Assembly: GCA_963709655.1 (NCBI GenBank)
Contig: CAVPXF010000056.1
Coordinates: 877,063 to 941,062 of the forward strand
Length of the DNA: 64,000 bases
Source: Roseiarcus sp963709655
GTDB taxonomy: Bacteria > Pseudomonadota > Alphaproteobacteria > Rhizobiales > Beijerinckiaceae
Reading direction: 5' to 3'
Positions 45,017 through 54,655 of this stretch are shown here, piece after piece (position 1 is the stretch's first letter; each line of letters starts with the position of its first letter). The translations under genes were made by a program, and so were the position numbers. Below the pieces are notes generated by a model. It saw only the letters and a program-made list of their open reading frames with translations. It did not search any database and was not told where the DNA came from.

Positions 45017-45775
45017 ATGAGTCCGCCCCCGTCCCCGGTCCTTTCGGTCGAAAACCTCGCCAAGTCCTTTGGCAAGCTGCGGGCGGTGGACGGCGTCTCC
45101 TTTTCCGTTTCGCCCGGGGAGATCGTGGGGCTCATCGGCCCCAACGGCGCCGGCAAGACGACGACGATCAACATGATCCTCGGCGTGCTCGAGCCGACCT
45201 CGGGCCGGATCGTCATCGAGGGCGTTGACCTGCGCGCCGACCGCAGCGCGGCGCTGGCCCGAACCAATTTCGCCGCCGTCTACGCCCCGCTGCCGGGCAA
45301 TCTCACTGTCGAGCAGAACCTCAAGGTCTTTGCCCGGATCTACGATGTCGAAGCGATCGACGCGCGCATCGAGGAACTGTTGGCGACCTATGATCTGATC
45401 CGATACCGGCGAACCAAGGCGGGCGTCCTCTCTTCGGGCGAGCAGACCCGTCTTTCGCTTGCCAAGGCGATGCTGAACCGGCCGCGGCTCCTGCTGCTGG
45501 ACGAACCGACGGCGTCGATCGATCCATCCGCCGCGCGCGACATCCGCGCCGGAATCGCCAGCGTCGTCGAAAGCGGCGATTGCGGCGTCCTGTGGACCAG
45601 CCACAACATGTACGAGGTCGAGGCTGTTTGCGACCGGGCGCTGTTCCTGTCGCGCGGCCGCATCGTGCTCGAAGGCGATCCGAAACGGCTGCCGGGCGAG
45701 CACGGCGTCGAGACGCTGGACGACCTTTTCGTCTCGGTCGCCCATGAAACGCTGGCTGCAGGCGGCGCGGCGTGA
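45017..45775 (+). CDS. ABC-2 type exporter ATP-binding protein (NodI-like)
   Basis: 252 residues. One ABC domain: SVENLAKSFGKLRAVDGVSF, Walker A GPNGAGKTTT, signature LSSGEQTRLSLAKAM, Walker B LLLLDEPTASIDP and the switch His in VLWTSHNMYEV. Composition and length match the CcmA/NodI exporter ATPases. It overlaps the permease gene by 4 bp. Substrate unknown; multidrug, polysaccharide or lipid export are all seen in the family. Confidence 0.88.
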   Translation: MSPPPSPVLSVENLAKSFGKLRAVDGVSFSVSPGEIVGLIGPNGAGKTTTINMILGVLEPTSGRIVIEGVDLRADRSAALARTNFAAVYAPLPGNLTVEQNLKVFARIYDVEAIDARIEELLATYDLIRYRRTKAGVLSSGEQTRLSLAKAMLNRPRLLLLDEPTASIDPSAARDIRAGIASVVESGDCGVLWTSHNMYEVEAVCDRALFLSRGRIVLEGDPKRLPGEHGVETLDDLFVSVAHETLAAGGAA

Positions 45776-46575
45776 ACCGCGCCCGCGTCGGCGCCGTCGT
45801 TCTGCGCATCCTCTACCTCTATCGCGGCAGTCCGCAGCGGGTGTTCCCGATCTTCATCTGGGTCGCGGTCGACATCCTGCTGTGGGGCTTTCTCACTCGC
45901 TACCTCAATTCGGTGTCCCATGCAGGGTACAATTTCGTGCCCGCGTTGCTCGGCGCCGTGCTGCTCTGGGACTTTTTGACGCGCGTGATGCAGGGCGTGA
46001 CGATGGCCTTCTTCGAGGACGTCTGGTCGCGCAACTTCCTGAACCTATTCGCGACGCCGTTGCGTATTTCCGAATATCTGACCGGCCTCGTCATCGCCGC
46101 CATCGCGGTCAGCGCGCTCAGCCTGATCGCCATGATCGTGTTCGCCCGCGTGGCCTTCGGCCTGTCGTTCCTGACCTATGGCGCAGCGCTCGCCCCCTTC
46201 ATCGCCGTGCTGTTCCTCACCGGTATCGCGATGGGGGTCGCCGCCGCCGGGCTCGTGCTGCGTCTCGGCCCCGCGTCGGAATGGCTGATCTGGCCGATCC
46301 CGATGATCGTTTCGCCGTTCGCGGGGGTGTTCTATCCGCTTGCCGTCCTGCCGGGCTGGATGCGGGCGATCGCGGCGTTCCTGCCCCCGTCCTACGTGTT
46401 CGAGGGCATGCGGGCGGTGGTCGCGGGCAAGCCGGCCCCGTGGGACGCGCTCGCCTTGGGCGCCGCGCTCGCCGTCGTCTATCTCGTCCTCGCCTGTCTG
46501 TTCTTCGGAGCGGTCTACAAGACTGCGATCCGCAGCGGCCTGATCGCCCGCTACAGCGCCGAATCGGTGAGTTGA
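45772..46575 (+). CDS. ABC-2 type exporter permease (NodJ-like)
   Basis: 267 residues with six hydrophobic helices, for example VFPIFIWVAVDILLWGFLTR, YLTGLVIAAIAVSALSLIAM and LAALAVVYLVLACLFFGAVY-like final helix (read ALAVVYLVLACLFFGAVY). ISPFAGVFYPLAVLPGWM-type segment (read VSPFAGVFYPLAVLPGWMRA) and FLPPSYVFEGMR are the ABC-2 signature before the last helix. Coupled by a 4-bp overlap to the ATPase at 45017. The pair would form a dimeric exporter in the inner membrane. Confidence 0.87.
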   Translation: MNRARVGAVVLRILYLYRGSPQRVFPIFIWVAVDILLWGFLTRYLNSVSHAGYNFVPALLGAVLLWDFLTRVMQGVTMAFFEDVWSRNFLNLFATPLRISEYLTGLVIAAIAVSALSLIAMIVFARVAFGLSFLTYGAALAPFIAVLFLTGIAMGVAAAGLVLRLGPASEWLIWPIPMIVSPFAGVFYPLAVLPGWMRAIAAFLPPSYVFEGMRAVVAGKPAPWDALALGAALAVVYLVLACLFFGAVYKTAIRSGLIARYSAESVS

Positions 46576-46761
46576 CCTTCGCGGCCGCCGGGACCGATGC
46601 GCGCCCGGCGGAGTTTCGGCCAGAAGTCTGGCGTCTCCCCGCCGGCGCGGGAATGCGCCGCTTCGGCCGACTGGCCCTCTTGCGCGAGGGGGTCTGGAAG
46701 GGCATTGTGCCGCGCGAAAAGCGGGTTGGCCGGTTTAACGGCCGGGAGATTGGGGCGCAGC

Positions 46762-46995
46762 ATGCGAATTGTCGGCCTATTGGGCTTGCTCCTGGCTTTG
46801 TCGGGCTGCGCGGCCGAGCGGTCGGTCGCTTTCATTTATTATCCGAACCATCCGAGCGATAAATTTCGCTATTCGCAATTCGCCGCCGAGGCGCAGAAGG
46901 AATGCGGGCGCTATGGCCTCGTCGCCGTGCACGACTGGGACAATGTCACCGACTTCCAGCGCGTCCGCTCGTTCTGGAAATGCGTTCCGCGCTGA
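46762..46995 (+). CDS. Small predicted lipoprotein
   Basis: 77 residues from the ATG at 46762. MRIVGLLGLLLALSGCAAER is a signal peptide with lipobox LSGC (lipidated Cys16). The mature part (YYPNHPSDKFRYSQFAAEAQ, KECGRYGLVAVHDWDNVTDF, RSFWKCVPR) has two further Cys and aromatic residues. I know no named family. Longer in-frame starts are possible but would hide the lipobox. It would be anchored in the inner or outer membrane. Confidence 0.65.
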   Translation: MRIVGLLGLLLALSGCAAERSVAFIYYPNHPSDKFRYSQFAAEAQKECGRYGLVAVHDWDNVTDFQRVRSFWKCVPR

Positions 46996-47063
46996 CGCCG
47001 GCGTCGCCCTAGAGCGGGATGATTCCGGGCGCTACAACCCCGTCTCGCGCCTCGTTTCGCCCG

Positions 47064-47137
47064 CCTGTTCTTTCCCTGTTCCGACCTGACAACCGCCTGT
47101 TAGGCACCTGTTCCGGACCTGTCAAGTTGCCTGTTCC
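47064..47137. repeat. Short array of CCTGTTCCG-like direct repeats
   Basis: CCTGTTC, CCTGTTCCGACCTG, CCTGTTAGG, CCTGTTCCGGACCTGTC and CCTGTTCCG occur within about 75 bp of the non-coding gap 46996-47267, between the convergent lipoprotein and tonB genes. Spacing is irregular (11-24 bp). Role unknown. Confidence 0.5.
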
Positions 47138-47267
47138 GCGCCCGCCCGGGCGCACAATCGGCTGGTTTCAAACCCAGCAACGCCATGACGTTGCAGGGCT
47201 TTCCGGAACGACTGCCGACTGCGGCGCAAAAAAACGCCCTGCTAGCAGACGCCGGATTGTTCCCACC

Positions 47268-48219
47268 CTAGCGCCCATACGTGAGCCGCATCGCGCGCGG
47301 CTGCCAGCCCGGCGGCGCCGGATAAGGCGCCGCCTCGGCGATCGCGTTCATCACCGATATGTCCAGGTTCGGCGAACCGCTCGACACGACGACCCTCCGC
47401 TGCAGCAGATTGCCGGTCTCGTCCAGGGCGAACACGATCGCGCCTTCGTGTCTTGCCTGATTGGCGTCGCGCGGCTGATGCATATGGGCGCGAATCATTC
47501 CGTAGATGATCGTGAAATAGCGCGTGTCGGCGTCCCCGCCGACGATCGGCGATTCGGTCGCCGCATGCGCGAATTGGTAATCGGGCAGGACCTCGGCGTC
47601 CGGAAGCGGCGTCCCGACCGGCGCCTTGGCGCGCGGCGCCGGCGGCGGGGAGGGCTTTTCGGCCGGAACCGGAGCCGACGGGGGCTCGGCGGCGTCCTCG
47701 GCCGCCGGCGTCGGCGCGGCGCGCGTGTCCGCGTTGTCCTGGGGCGGGGTCTCCTGCGGCGTCGGCGCCGCCTGCGCCTTTGGCTGCTCGGCGGCCGCCG
47801 TCTCCTTCGAGTTCTTGCGGCGCGCCTGGCGTTTGCGCTTTCTCCGGGCTGCTCTGAGGGGCGGACGTCGTCTTGTCCGGAGATTCCCGGTTGGCCTTTT
47901 CCGCAGTGGCGGCGCTCGGCGCATCGTACGCCGGCTTCTCGTCCTCCGGTTGCGGCGGCCGCTTCGGCTTGTCCTCCGGCGGTTTCGGCGGCGGCGGCGG
48001 CTTCTCGACCACGACCTCGACCGGGATTTCCTCGACCGGCGGCGCCGGGCGGGGAGCGAACGCCGCGACGACGAGAATCGCGACCGGAATGAGAAGGTGC
48101 AGCGCCGCAGCCGCGATCAGGGCGAGCGTCGACCCCCGCCGCTCGGATGCGGTCAGCGACGTCGGCTGGGCCACGTGATCGATCGCGTCGGCCTTGAGAG
48201 ACGCGTCGGACAACGACAT
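47268..48219 (-). CDS. tonB: TonB-family energy transducer (frameshifted near 47825-47870)
   Basis: From the ATG at 48219 the protein has a cytoplasmic N-terminus, one membrane anchor (STLALIAAAALHLLIPVAIL, VVAAFAP) with the conserved His in the helix, then a Pro-rich linker (VVVEKPPPPPKPPEDKPKRP). One extra base in the linker shifts the frame. The other frame carries an Ala/Pro/Glu linker and the TonB C-terminal domain: MHQPRDANQARHEGAIVFAL, DETGNLLQRRVVVSSGSPNL and NAIAEAAPYPAPP. Length 952 nt = 3 x 317 + 1, so about 316 residues repaired. TonB links the inner-membrane proton motive force to outer-membrane receptors; exbB and exbD are not nearby. Confidence 0.8.
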
Positions 48220-48425
48220 GAGCGGCGGCGGGACTTCGTCAGAATGGGCGATGCCTCTCCTTGAGCCATGACCGGCCGCGGGGTCAATGGCTTTGCGCTT
48301 CCTGCGCCGCCTTGCGCTTGCGGGAACGCGGGCGGCCCGCACGGGCGCAAAGCTTTGCCGGGCGCGCTTTTTCGCGTATGGGCAGGCTGGTCGGTCAAGG
48401 GACGAAGGGGAATCGATTGCCGGGA

Positions 48426-49250
48426 ATGAGCGCCGGGGCGCCGCGTGCTGTGGTCTTCGATTCCGGGCTCGGGGGCCTGACGGTGCTCGGCGCGATTCGG
48501 GGCTTGAGGCCTGACGTCGACATCGTCTATGTCGCCGACGACGCCGCCTTTCCTTATGGACGGCTGAACGAAGCCGCGCTAATCGCCCGTGTTGGCGTGG
48601 TGATGGCGCGGATCGTCGCCGACTGGCGCCCCGACATCACAGTCATCGCCTGCAGCACCGCCTCGACCCTCGCCTTGCCGCATCTGCGGGCGGCCTATCC
48701 GGACCTGCCCTTCGTCGGCGTGGTGCCGGCGATCAAACCGGCCGCCAAGGCGTCAGGCTCGGGGCTGATCAGCGTCCTGGCCACGAGGGGGACCGTCGCG
48801 CGCGATTACACGCAGGCGCTCGTACGCGAGCACGCCGCCGATTGCGAAGTCGCGCTGATCGGCTCCGCTGCGCTCGCCCCGATCGCCGAGCGGTTCATGC
48901 GCGGCGAACCGGTCGACGACGCCGAGGTCGCCCGCGAGATTGCCGCCTGCTTCGTCGAGAAGGACGGTCGCCGGACGGATCATGTCGTGCTGGCCTGCAC
49001 CCATTTTCCGCTGCTCATCGAAACCCTCGAGCGCCTTGCGCGCTGGCCGGTCGTGTTCGTCGATCCGGCGCCGGCGATCGCGCGACGGCTCGATTGTCTG
49101 CTTGGCGAGGCGTCGGCGACGCAAGCGCGCCGGACGGGCGCCCTCGTTTTCACGAGCGGCCGGCCGCCGTCGCCGGGATTGCAAAAGACCTTGCTTCGGT
49201 ACGGTTTGGAGTTTACCCCCACGCCGGCGATCAGCCTGGCGACCGCCTGA
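48426..49250 (+). CDS. murI: Glutamate racemase
   Basis: 274 residues from the ATG at 48426; a TTG nine bases earlier (48417) with AAGGGG upstream is a possible alternative. MurI features are AVVFDSGLGGLTVLGAIRGL, YVADDAAFPYGRLNE, the two catalytic cysteines in IACSTAST (Cys76) and VLACTHFPLLIE (Cys191), and TRGTVARDYTQALV. Interconverts L- and D-glutamate for peptidoglycan, in the cytoplasm. It is divergent from tonB. The sequence is intact. Confidence 0.92.
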   Translation: MSAGAPRAVVFDSGLGGLTVLGAIRGLRPDVDIVYVADDAAFPYGRLNEAALIARVGVVMARIVADWRPDITVIACSTASTLALPHLRAAYPDLPFVGVVPAIKPAAKASGSGLISVLATRGTVARDYTQALVREHAADCEVALIGSAALAPIAERFMRGEPVDDAEVAREIAACFVEKDGRRTDHVVLACTHFPLLIETLERLARWPVVFVDPAPAIARRLDCLLGEASATQARRTGALVFTSGRPPSPGLQKTLLRYGLEFTPTPAISLATA

Positions 49251-49349
49251 GCGCGCGGCCTCGGACAGGTTTCGCTTGCGATCGTTCAATGCGGCCGCGC
49301 CGCTCGTTAAAGAGGCGCGACGCTCGCTCTGTCGGAAAGGCCAGCGCCC

Positions 49350-52006
49350 ATGCGCACAACGGTCGGTCAGCCCGTTCGTCTCGTCGATTACCACGTCCCG
49401 GACTTCCTGATCGACGCGGTCGATCTCGACGTCGCGCTCGACCGGAACGCGACCCGGGTCGTCTCGACCCTCGCGATCCGGCCCAACCCCGCCGGACGGC
49501 CGGATGTGGCGCTGACGCTCGACGGCGACGACCTGACGCTCGTCTCCGTGGAACTCGACGGCGCGCGGCTTGATCCGGAGGCCTTCCAGGCGAACCCTTC
49601 GCAATTCGTGTTGCCGAACCCGCCGCGCGGCGCCTTCACCCTCAAGATCGAGACCCGTCTCGATCCCGCGGCCAACACCAAGCTGATGGGCCTCTATCGC
49701 TCCGGATCGGCCTATTGCACGCAATGCGAGGCCGAGGGATTTCGTCGCATCACCTATTTCCTCGATCGCCCCGATGTGCTGTCGACCTATCGCGTGCGGC
49801 TCGAGGCCGACTGCGAAGAGGCGCCGGTGCTCCTGAGCAACGGCAATCTGGAAAGCCGCGGCCGGTCGGAAGCCGGGGGACGCCACTGGGCGATCTGGGC
49901 CGACCCGCACAAGAAGCCGTGCTATCTGTTCGCCCTTGTCGCCGGCGATCTCGCCCACATCGCCGACACGTTCGTCACCGCCTCCGGCCGCAAGGTCGAT
50001 CTCGCGATCTACACCGAGCAGGGCCGCGAGGAGCGGGCGCGCTATGCGATGGACTCGCTCAAGCGCGCCATGGCCTGGGACGAAAAGGTCTATGGCCGCG
50101 AGTATGATCTCGACGTGTTCAACGTCGTCGCCGTCTCCGACTTCAATATGGGGGCGATGGAGAACAAGGGCCTCAATGTCTTCAACGACAAGTATGTGCT
50201 CGCCTCACAGGAGACCGCGACCGACGACGATTACGCCAGCATCGAGGGCGTCATCGCCCACGAGTACTTTCACAACTGGACCGGCAATCGGATCACCTGT
50301 CGGGATTGGTTCCAGCTCTGCCTCAAGGAGGGCCTGACGGTCTTCCGCGACCAGGAGTTCTCCGCCGACATGCGTTCGGCGCCGGTCAAGCGCATTGCAG
50401 AGGTGCGGGCGCTGCGATCGGCGCAGTTTCCGGAGGACGCGGGTCCGCTCGCGCATAACGTCAGACCCGGGGTCTACAACGAGATCAGCAACTTCTATAC
50501 GGCGACGGTGTATCAGAAGGGCGCCGAGGTCGTCCGGATGCTCAAGCGCCTGATTGGCGACGACGCGTTCCGGTCTGGCATGGACATGTATTTTCATCGC
50601 TATGACGGTTCGGCCGCGACGGTCGAGGAGTTCATCGGCTGTTTCGCCGACGTCTCGGGGCGCGACCTCGGCCAGTTCATGCGCTGGTATACGCAGGCGG
50701 GCACGCCGAAAGTCTCCGTGCGAACCGCCTACGACCCCGCGGCGGCGACCTACCGCATCGCCATGAGGCAGGCGCTCGCCCCCACGCCGGGACAGCCGAC
50801 CAAGCTGCCGATGACGATGCCGCTTGCGCTCGGTCTTGTCGATCCGCAGGGCAGGGACATTCCTCTTGTTGCGTCGGATGCGACGCGTGAGGAACTCGCC
50901 TCCGGCGTCTTCGAACTCAGCGAGGCGGAGCGGACGATTGTCTTCCGCGATGTGCCGCGCCGCCCAGCGCTGTCGTTCCTTCGCGGCTTCTCGGCGCCGA
51001 TCAATGCCGACGACGACCTCACGGAGGACGATCTCGTCGTCCTTTCGCGCCACGACAGCGACAATTTCAACCGCTGGCAGGCGCTCCAAAGCCTTGCGAT
51101 GCGCGTGCTGCAACGCGGCGTCAAAGCCATTCGCGGCGGTAGGGCGCCCGAGCGCAACACGGGACTGATCGCGGCGTTCGGCGCGCTGATAGACGATACC
51201 CGCGCCGGCCGCGTCGATCCCGCCCTCGCTGCGCTCGCCGTGACGCTTCCGACCGAGGCCGACATCGCGCGCGAGATCGGCGAGGATGTCGATCCCGACG
51301 CCATCTACACTGCGCGCAAGACGTTGCGCGGAGCGCTTGGCCGCAAGCACGGCGAGGCGCTCGCCGACCTCCACGACTCGCTGGGGCGCCGGGGCCGTTT
51401 AGCCCCGACGCCCGGTCGGCCGGACGACGGGCGTTGCGCAACGTCGCGCTGAGCGTCTACGCCGACGGCAATATCATCGACGGCCTCGCCCGGGCGCACA
51501 GGCAGCTGCGCGACGCCGACAACATGACCGAGCGCTTCGGCGCGCTGACCCCGATCCTCATGAAGGCGAACTCTGCGCGCGAGCATGCGTCGGACGCGTT
51601 CAGCCGCCGCTACGCGATGGAGCCGCTGATCCTCGACAAGTGGTTCGCCCTCCAGGCGCAGATCCCGGAGCGCGAGACGCTCGATCGGGTGCGCGGACTG
51701 ATGAACCATCGCGGCTTCTCGATGTCCAACCCAAACCGGGTGCGGGCGCTGATCGGCGGGTTCACCGCCAATCACGCGCAGTTCAACCGCGCCGACGGCG
51801 CGGGCTACGGGTTCCTCGAGGAGATCGTCGTCGGCCTCGACCCGACCAACCCGCAGATCGCCGCCCGGCTGCTCACTGCGATGCGCTCGTGGCGGTCGCT
51901 CGAGGAGACGCGCCGCGGGCAAGCGGAAGCGATGCTGAAGCGGATCGCGGCGCTGCCCTCCCTCTCGCCGGACGTGCGCGACATCGTCACCCGCAGCCTG
52001 GGATAG
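49350..52006 (+). CDS. pepN: Aminopeptidase N, M1 family (frameshifted near 51381-51392)
   Basis: Full-length bacterial PepN (about 885 residues when repaired). The first frame has the exopeptidase motif VVAVSDFNMGAMENKGLNVF and the zinc site HEYFHNW with Glu 19 residues after the second His (His304, His308, Glu327), then LYTATVYQKGAEVVRML-like segment (read FYTATVYQKGAEVVRMLKRL). The last 190 residues are in another frame (NVALSVYADGNIIDGLARAH, NRVRALIGGFTANHAQFNRA, DGAGYGFLEEIVVGLDPTNP), the helical DUF3458 C-terminal part. Span 2657 nt, one base short of whole codons; a missing G in the GGGG at 51383 would restore SLGAPGPFSPDARSAGRRAL. Removes N-terminal residues from peptides in the cytoplasm. 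Confidence 0.9.
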
Positions 52007-52245
52007 CCGCCCTCAACGGGTTAGGGGCAGGCGGGAGCGACGGGCGCGCGAGGCGCGGCACGTCACTGGCTTGACCCATAGGCACGCTTGATTGTCACAA
52101 TTTGTCGGATTCCGGCGCCGAAAAAACCGAGTCGCGTCCCGTCAAGGGGGCTAGACAAAGATTTGCACAAGGATTCTTATTGTACTGATTTCGGGCGTGG
52201 CGGATTACCCGAAGGTTAAGTTTCTCGAGGGTCTGGGAAAAAACC

Positions 52246-54531
52246 ATGACGCGTGCGAGCGCGGCACATACGGAGTCGTGCCTTGATGACGCCGGCTGGC
52301 GAGTGGGCGCCGCGAGGGTCGGCCGACCCGCCGTCGCGGTCGCGGTCGCGGCTGGCGGCCGCGGGCTGTGGGCGCCGCGAGTCGCGACTCTGGGTGTCGT
52401 GGCCGCGGTCGCGATCGCGATCCTTCTCACCTTCCAGCAACTGCGCGTCGAGCGCGAGTTGGCGCTGCGGGACGGCGCGCATGAGGTCGCCATGCGCGCG
52501 ACCATCGTCGCCGCTCAGCTCAATTCCGCGCTCCTGTCGGCCCCAAAGGTCGCGCCTGCCGAGGTGTTTGAGAGAGTTCTCGCCGCCGCTCCTGGCGAAA
52601 GGCTGCCGAGCGCGGTGCTGATCGACCGCAATGGGCAGGCGATCGCCGCTGATCCGCCGGAGGCCCGGCCCGAGACCGGCTCTGAAGACGCGCTTCCCGT
52701 CGCGCAAAACAGCACGGACGTCGTCCGGGTCATCGATGATCACGGCGGCGACCGCTTCGCAGTCGCGCGACCGCTGCCAGCGACGAACGGACGGGTGTTG
52801 TTCGCCTCTCCGGTGGCGATGCACCTTGCCCGCTGGCGGCACATGACGACAGTCATCATGACCCTGCTCGCCTCGACGGTCGCGCTCTTCCTCGTCGCGG
52901 CCGGCCTCTACGCCGCCGATGCGCGCGCGCGGCTCAAGCGCGCTCGCGACGACGGCGCCCGCCGCGCCCGCGTCAATCTGGCGCTCAATCGCGGCCGCTG
53001 CGGACTGTGGACCTGGGACATTGGCCGCGGTCGCATCGTCTGGTCGGCCTCGATGTTCGACGTGCTCGACCTCGCCGAACGGCCGGACCCATGGACGGTG
53101 GCGGAATTGCAAGCCCTCCTTCATCCAGAGGACATGAGCCTCGAGACGATTGCCCAGCTCGCCACCGATCGCGCTGGCGACTATATAGACATCGAGTTTC
53201 GCATGCGCGCGGCCGACGGCCGCTGGGTCTGGCTGAGAAAGCGCGCCGAACTGGTCGAGGACGGGGAGGCGGGCGGCGCGACGCTCGTCGGCATCGCCTT
53301 CGACGTTACCGAGCGGAAGCGCGAGGCGGAGGCCTCGGCGACCGCCGATCAACGCCTGCGCGAGGCGATCGAGGCGATCTCCGAGGCCTTCGTGCTGTGG
53401 GACTCGAGCCATCGAATGGTGCTTTGCAACTCCAAATACCAGCGCTTGCACGATCTCGCGGACACCGCAGTTCGCGAGGGCTCGCCTCTCGGCGAGCTGG
53501 CCGGTACGGAGGCGGCGGCCGACCCCTTCCCGCCCGGGCGGGAGGGGACCTACGAGGCGCGGCTTCCGAATGGGCGATGGCTCCAGGTGAACGAGCGGCG
53601 CACGCGCGACGGCGGCTGCGTGTCGGTCGGCACCGACATCACCGCGCTCAAGGAGCATGAGGAGCAGCTGATGAATTCGGAGCGCTTGCTGCTCGCAACC
53701 GTCGCGCAACTCCGGCAGTCGCGCCGTTCGCTCGAGGAGCAAGCCCAGCAGCTCGTCGATCTCGCCGAGCGCTATCATGAGCAGAAAGCGCAGGCGGAAG
53801 CGGCCAATCGCGCCAAGGCTGAATTCCTCGCCAACATGAGCCATGAGCTGCGCACCCCGCTCAATGCGATCATCGGCTTCTCGCAACTCATGGGCAACGA
53901 GACCTTCGGCCCGCTCGGATCCGACAAATACCAGGACTATTGCCGGCACATCCTTTCGAGCGGCGAATATCTCCTGCACGTGGTCAGCGACGTGCTGGAC
54001 ATGTCGCGCCTCGAAGCCGGGCGCGAGCGGCTGGCCTACAGCCGGTTCAAGGCCGACGAGGCGGTCGGCCGGGCGGTTCACGACGTCGCCGCCACGGCGA
54101 GGGAGAAGCGCATTTCGGTCGCGGTCGCGGTCGAGCCCGATATCGCGATCGAAGCGGACCCCGCCGCGGTGGAGCGCATCCTGACGACGCTCATGCGCAA
54201 TGCCGTGAAATTCGCTCCAGAAGGCGGCGCTGTCGAAATCGGCGCAGAGGCGATCGCTGACCGGATCTATTTCTACGTCGAGGACAACGGACCGGGGGTT
54301 GCGGCCGAGGACATCGAGCGGCTCGGGCGTCCGTTCGAGCAGGGCGACGCCGTCATGGCGAACGGCATGAAGGGCTCCGGCCTCGGCCTTGCGATCGCCA
54401 ACTCGCTGGTCGAACTGCACGGGGGAACGCTGCGCCTCGCCTCGCGCACGGGCGAGGGCGCGGTGGCCGTCGTCGCGCTGCCGCGCGTCCAGCGCAGGGC
54501 CAAGGCGATAGCGCTCGCCAAAGTGGCCTGA
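52246..54531 (+). CDS. PAS-domain sensor histidine kinase, PleC-like
   Basis: 761 residues. Order: membrane helix about 45-63 (VATLGVVAAVAIAILLTFQQ), an extracytoplasmic domain of about 140 residues, a second helix near 205-224 (TTVIMTLLASTVALFLVAAG), a PAS-like region (about 250-365, ending DVTERKR), a second degenerate PAS (375-465), a coiled linker, then the HisKA domain with FLANMSHELRTPLNAIIGFS (phospho-His about 533) and the ATPase domain (NAVKFAPEGG, EDNGPGV, GSGLGLAIANSLVELHGG). The block after the H-box (GPLGSDKYQDYCRHILSSGE, YLLHVVSDVLDMSRLEAG) is that of PleC/DivJ-group kinases. Signal unknown. The FixLJ-like pair follows 124 bp downstream. Confidence 0.82.
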   Translation: MTRASAAHTESCLDDAGWRVGAARVGRPAVAVAVAAGGRGLWAPRVATLGVVAAVAIAILLTFQQLRVERELALRDGAHEVAMRATIVAAQLNSALLSAPKVAPAEVFERVLAAAPGERLPSAVLIDRNGQAIAADPPEARPETGSEDALPVAQNSTDVVRVIDDHGGDRFAVARPLPATNGRVLFASPVAMHLARWRHMTTVIMTLLASTVALFLVAAGLYAADARARLKRARDDGARRARVNLALNRGRCGLWTWDIGRGRIVWSASMFDVLDLAERPDPWTVAELQALLHPEDMSLETIAQLATDRAGDYIDIEFRMRAADGRWVWLRKRAELVEDGEAGGATLVGIAFDVTERKREAEASATADQRLREAIEAISEAFVLWDSSHRMVLCNSKYQRLHDLADTAVREGSPLGELAGTEAAADPFPPGREGTYEARLPNGRWLQVNERRTRDGGCVSVGTDITALKEHEEQLMNSERLLLATVAQLRQSRRSLEEQAQQLVDLAERYHEQKAQAEAANRAKAEFLANMSHELRTPLNAIIGFSQLMGNETFGPLGSDKYQDYCRHILSSGEYLLHVVSDVLDMSRLEAGRERLAYSRFKADEAVGRAVHDVAATAREKRISVAVAVEPDIAIEADPAAVERILTTLMRNAVKFAPEGGAVEIGAEAIADRIYFYVEDNGPGVAAEDIERLGRPFEQGDAVMANGMKGSGLGLAIANSLVELHGGTLRLASRTGEGAVAVVALPRVQRRAKAIALAKVA

Positions 54532-54655
54532 CCGCCTTTCCGCGCCGAAGCCCGCCTCTGGCCGCCGAGCGCCTTGCGCCGCGCGGTGTTTCATATGACA
54601 GTCGGGCGAGAAACGGCATTCCGGGAGCCGATCAGGCTGACGGGGCGGCAGGCGA

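Noticed and set aside
47067..47081. A second GTTC-N7-GTTC match (GTTCTTTCCCTGTTC), formally a LexA box.
   Set aside because: It lies between two convergent gene ends with no start codon near, and it is part of the local CCTGTTC repeats, so it is probably a by-product of repetition.
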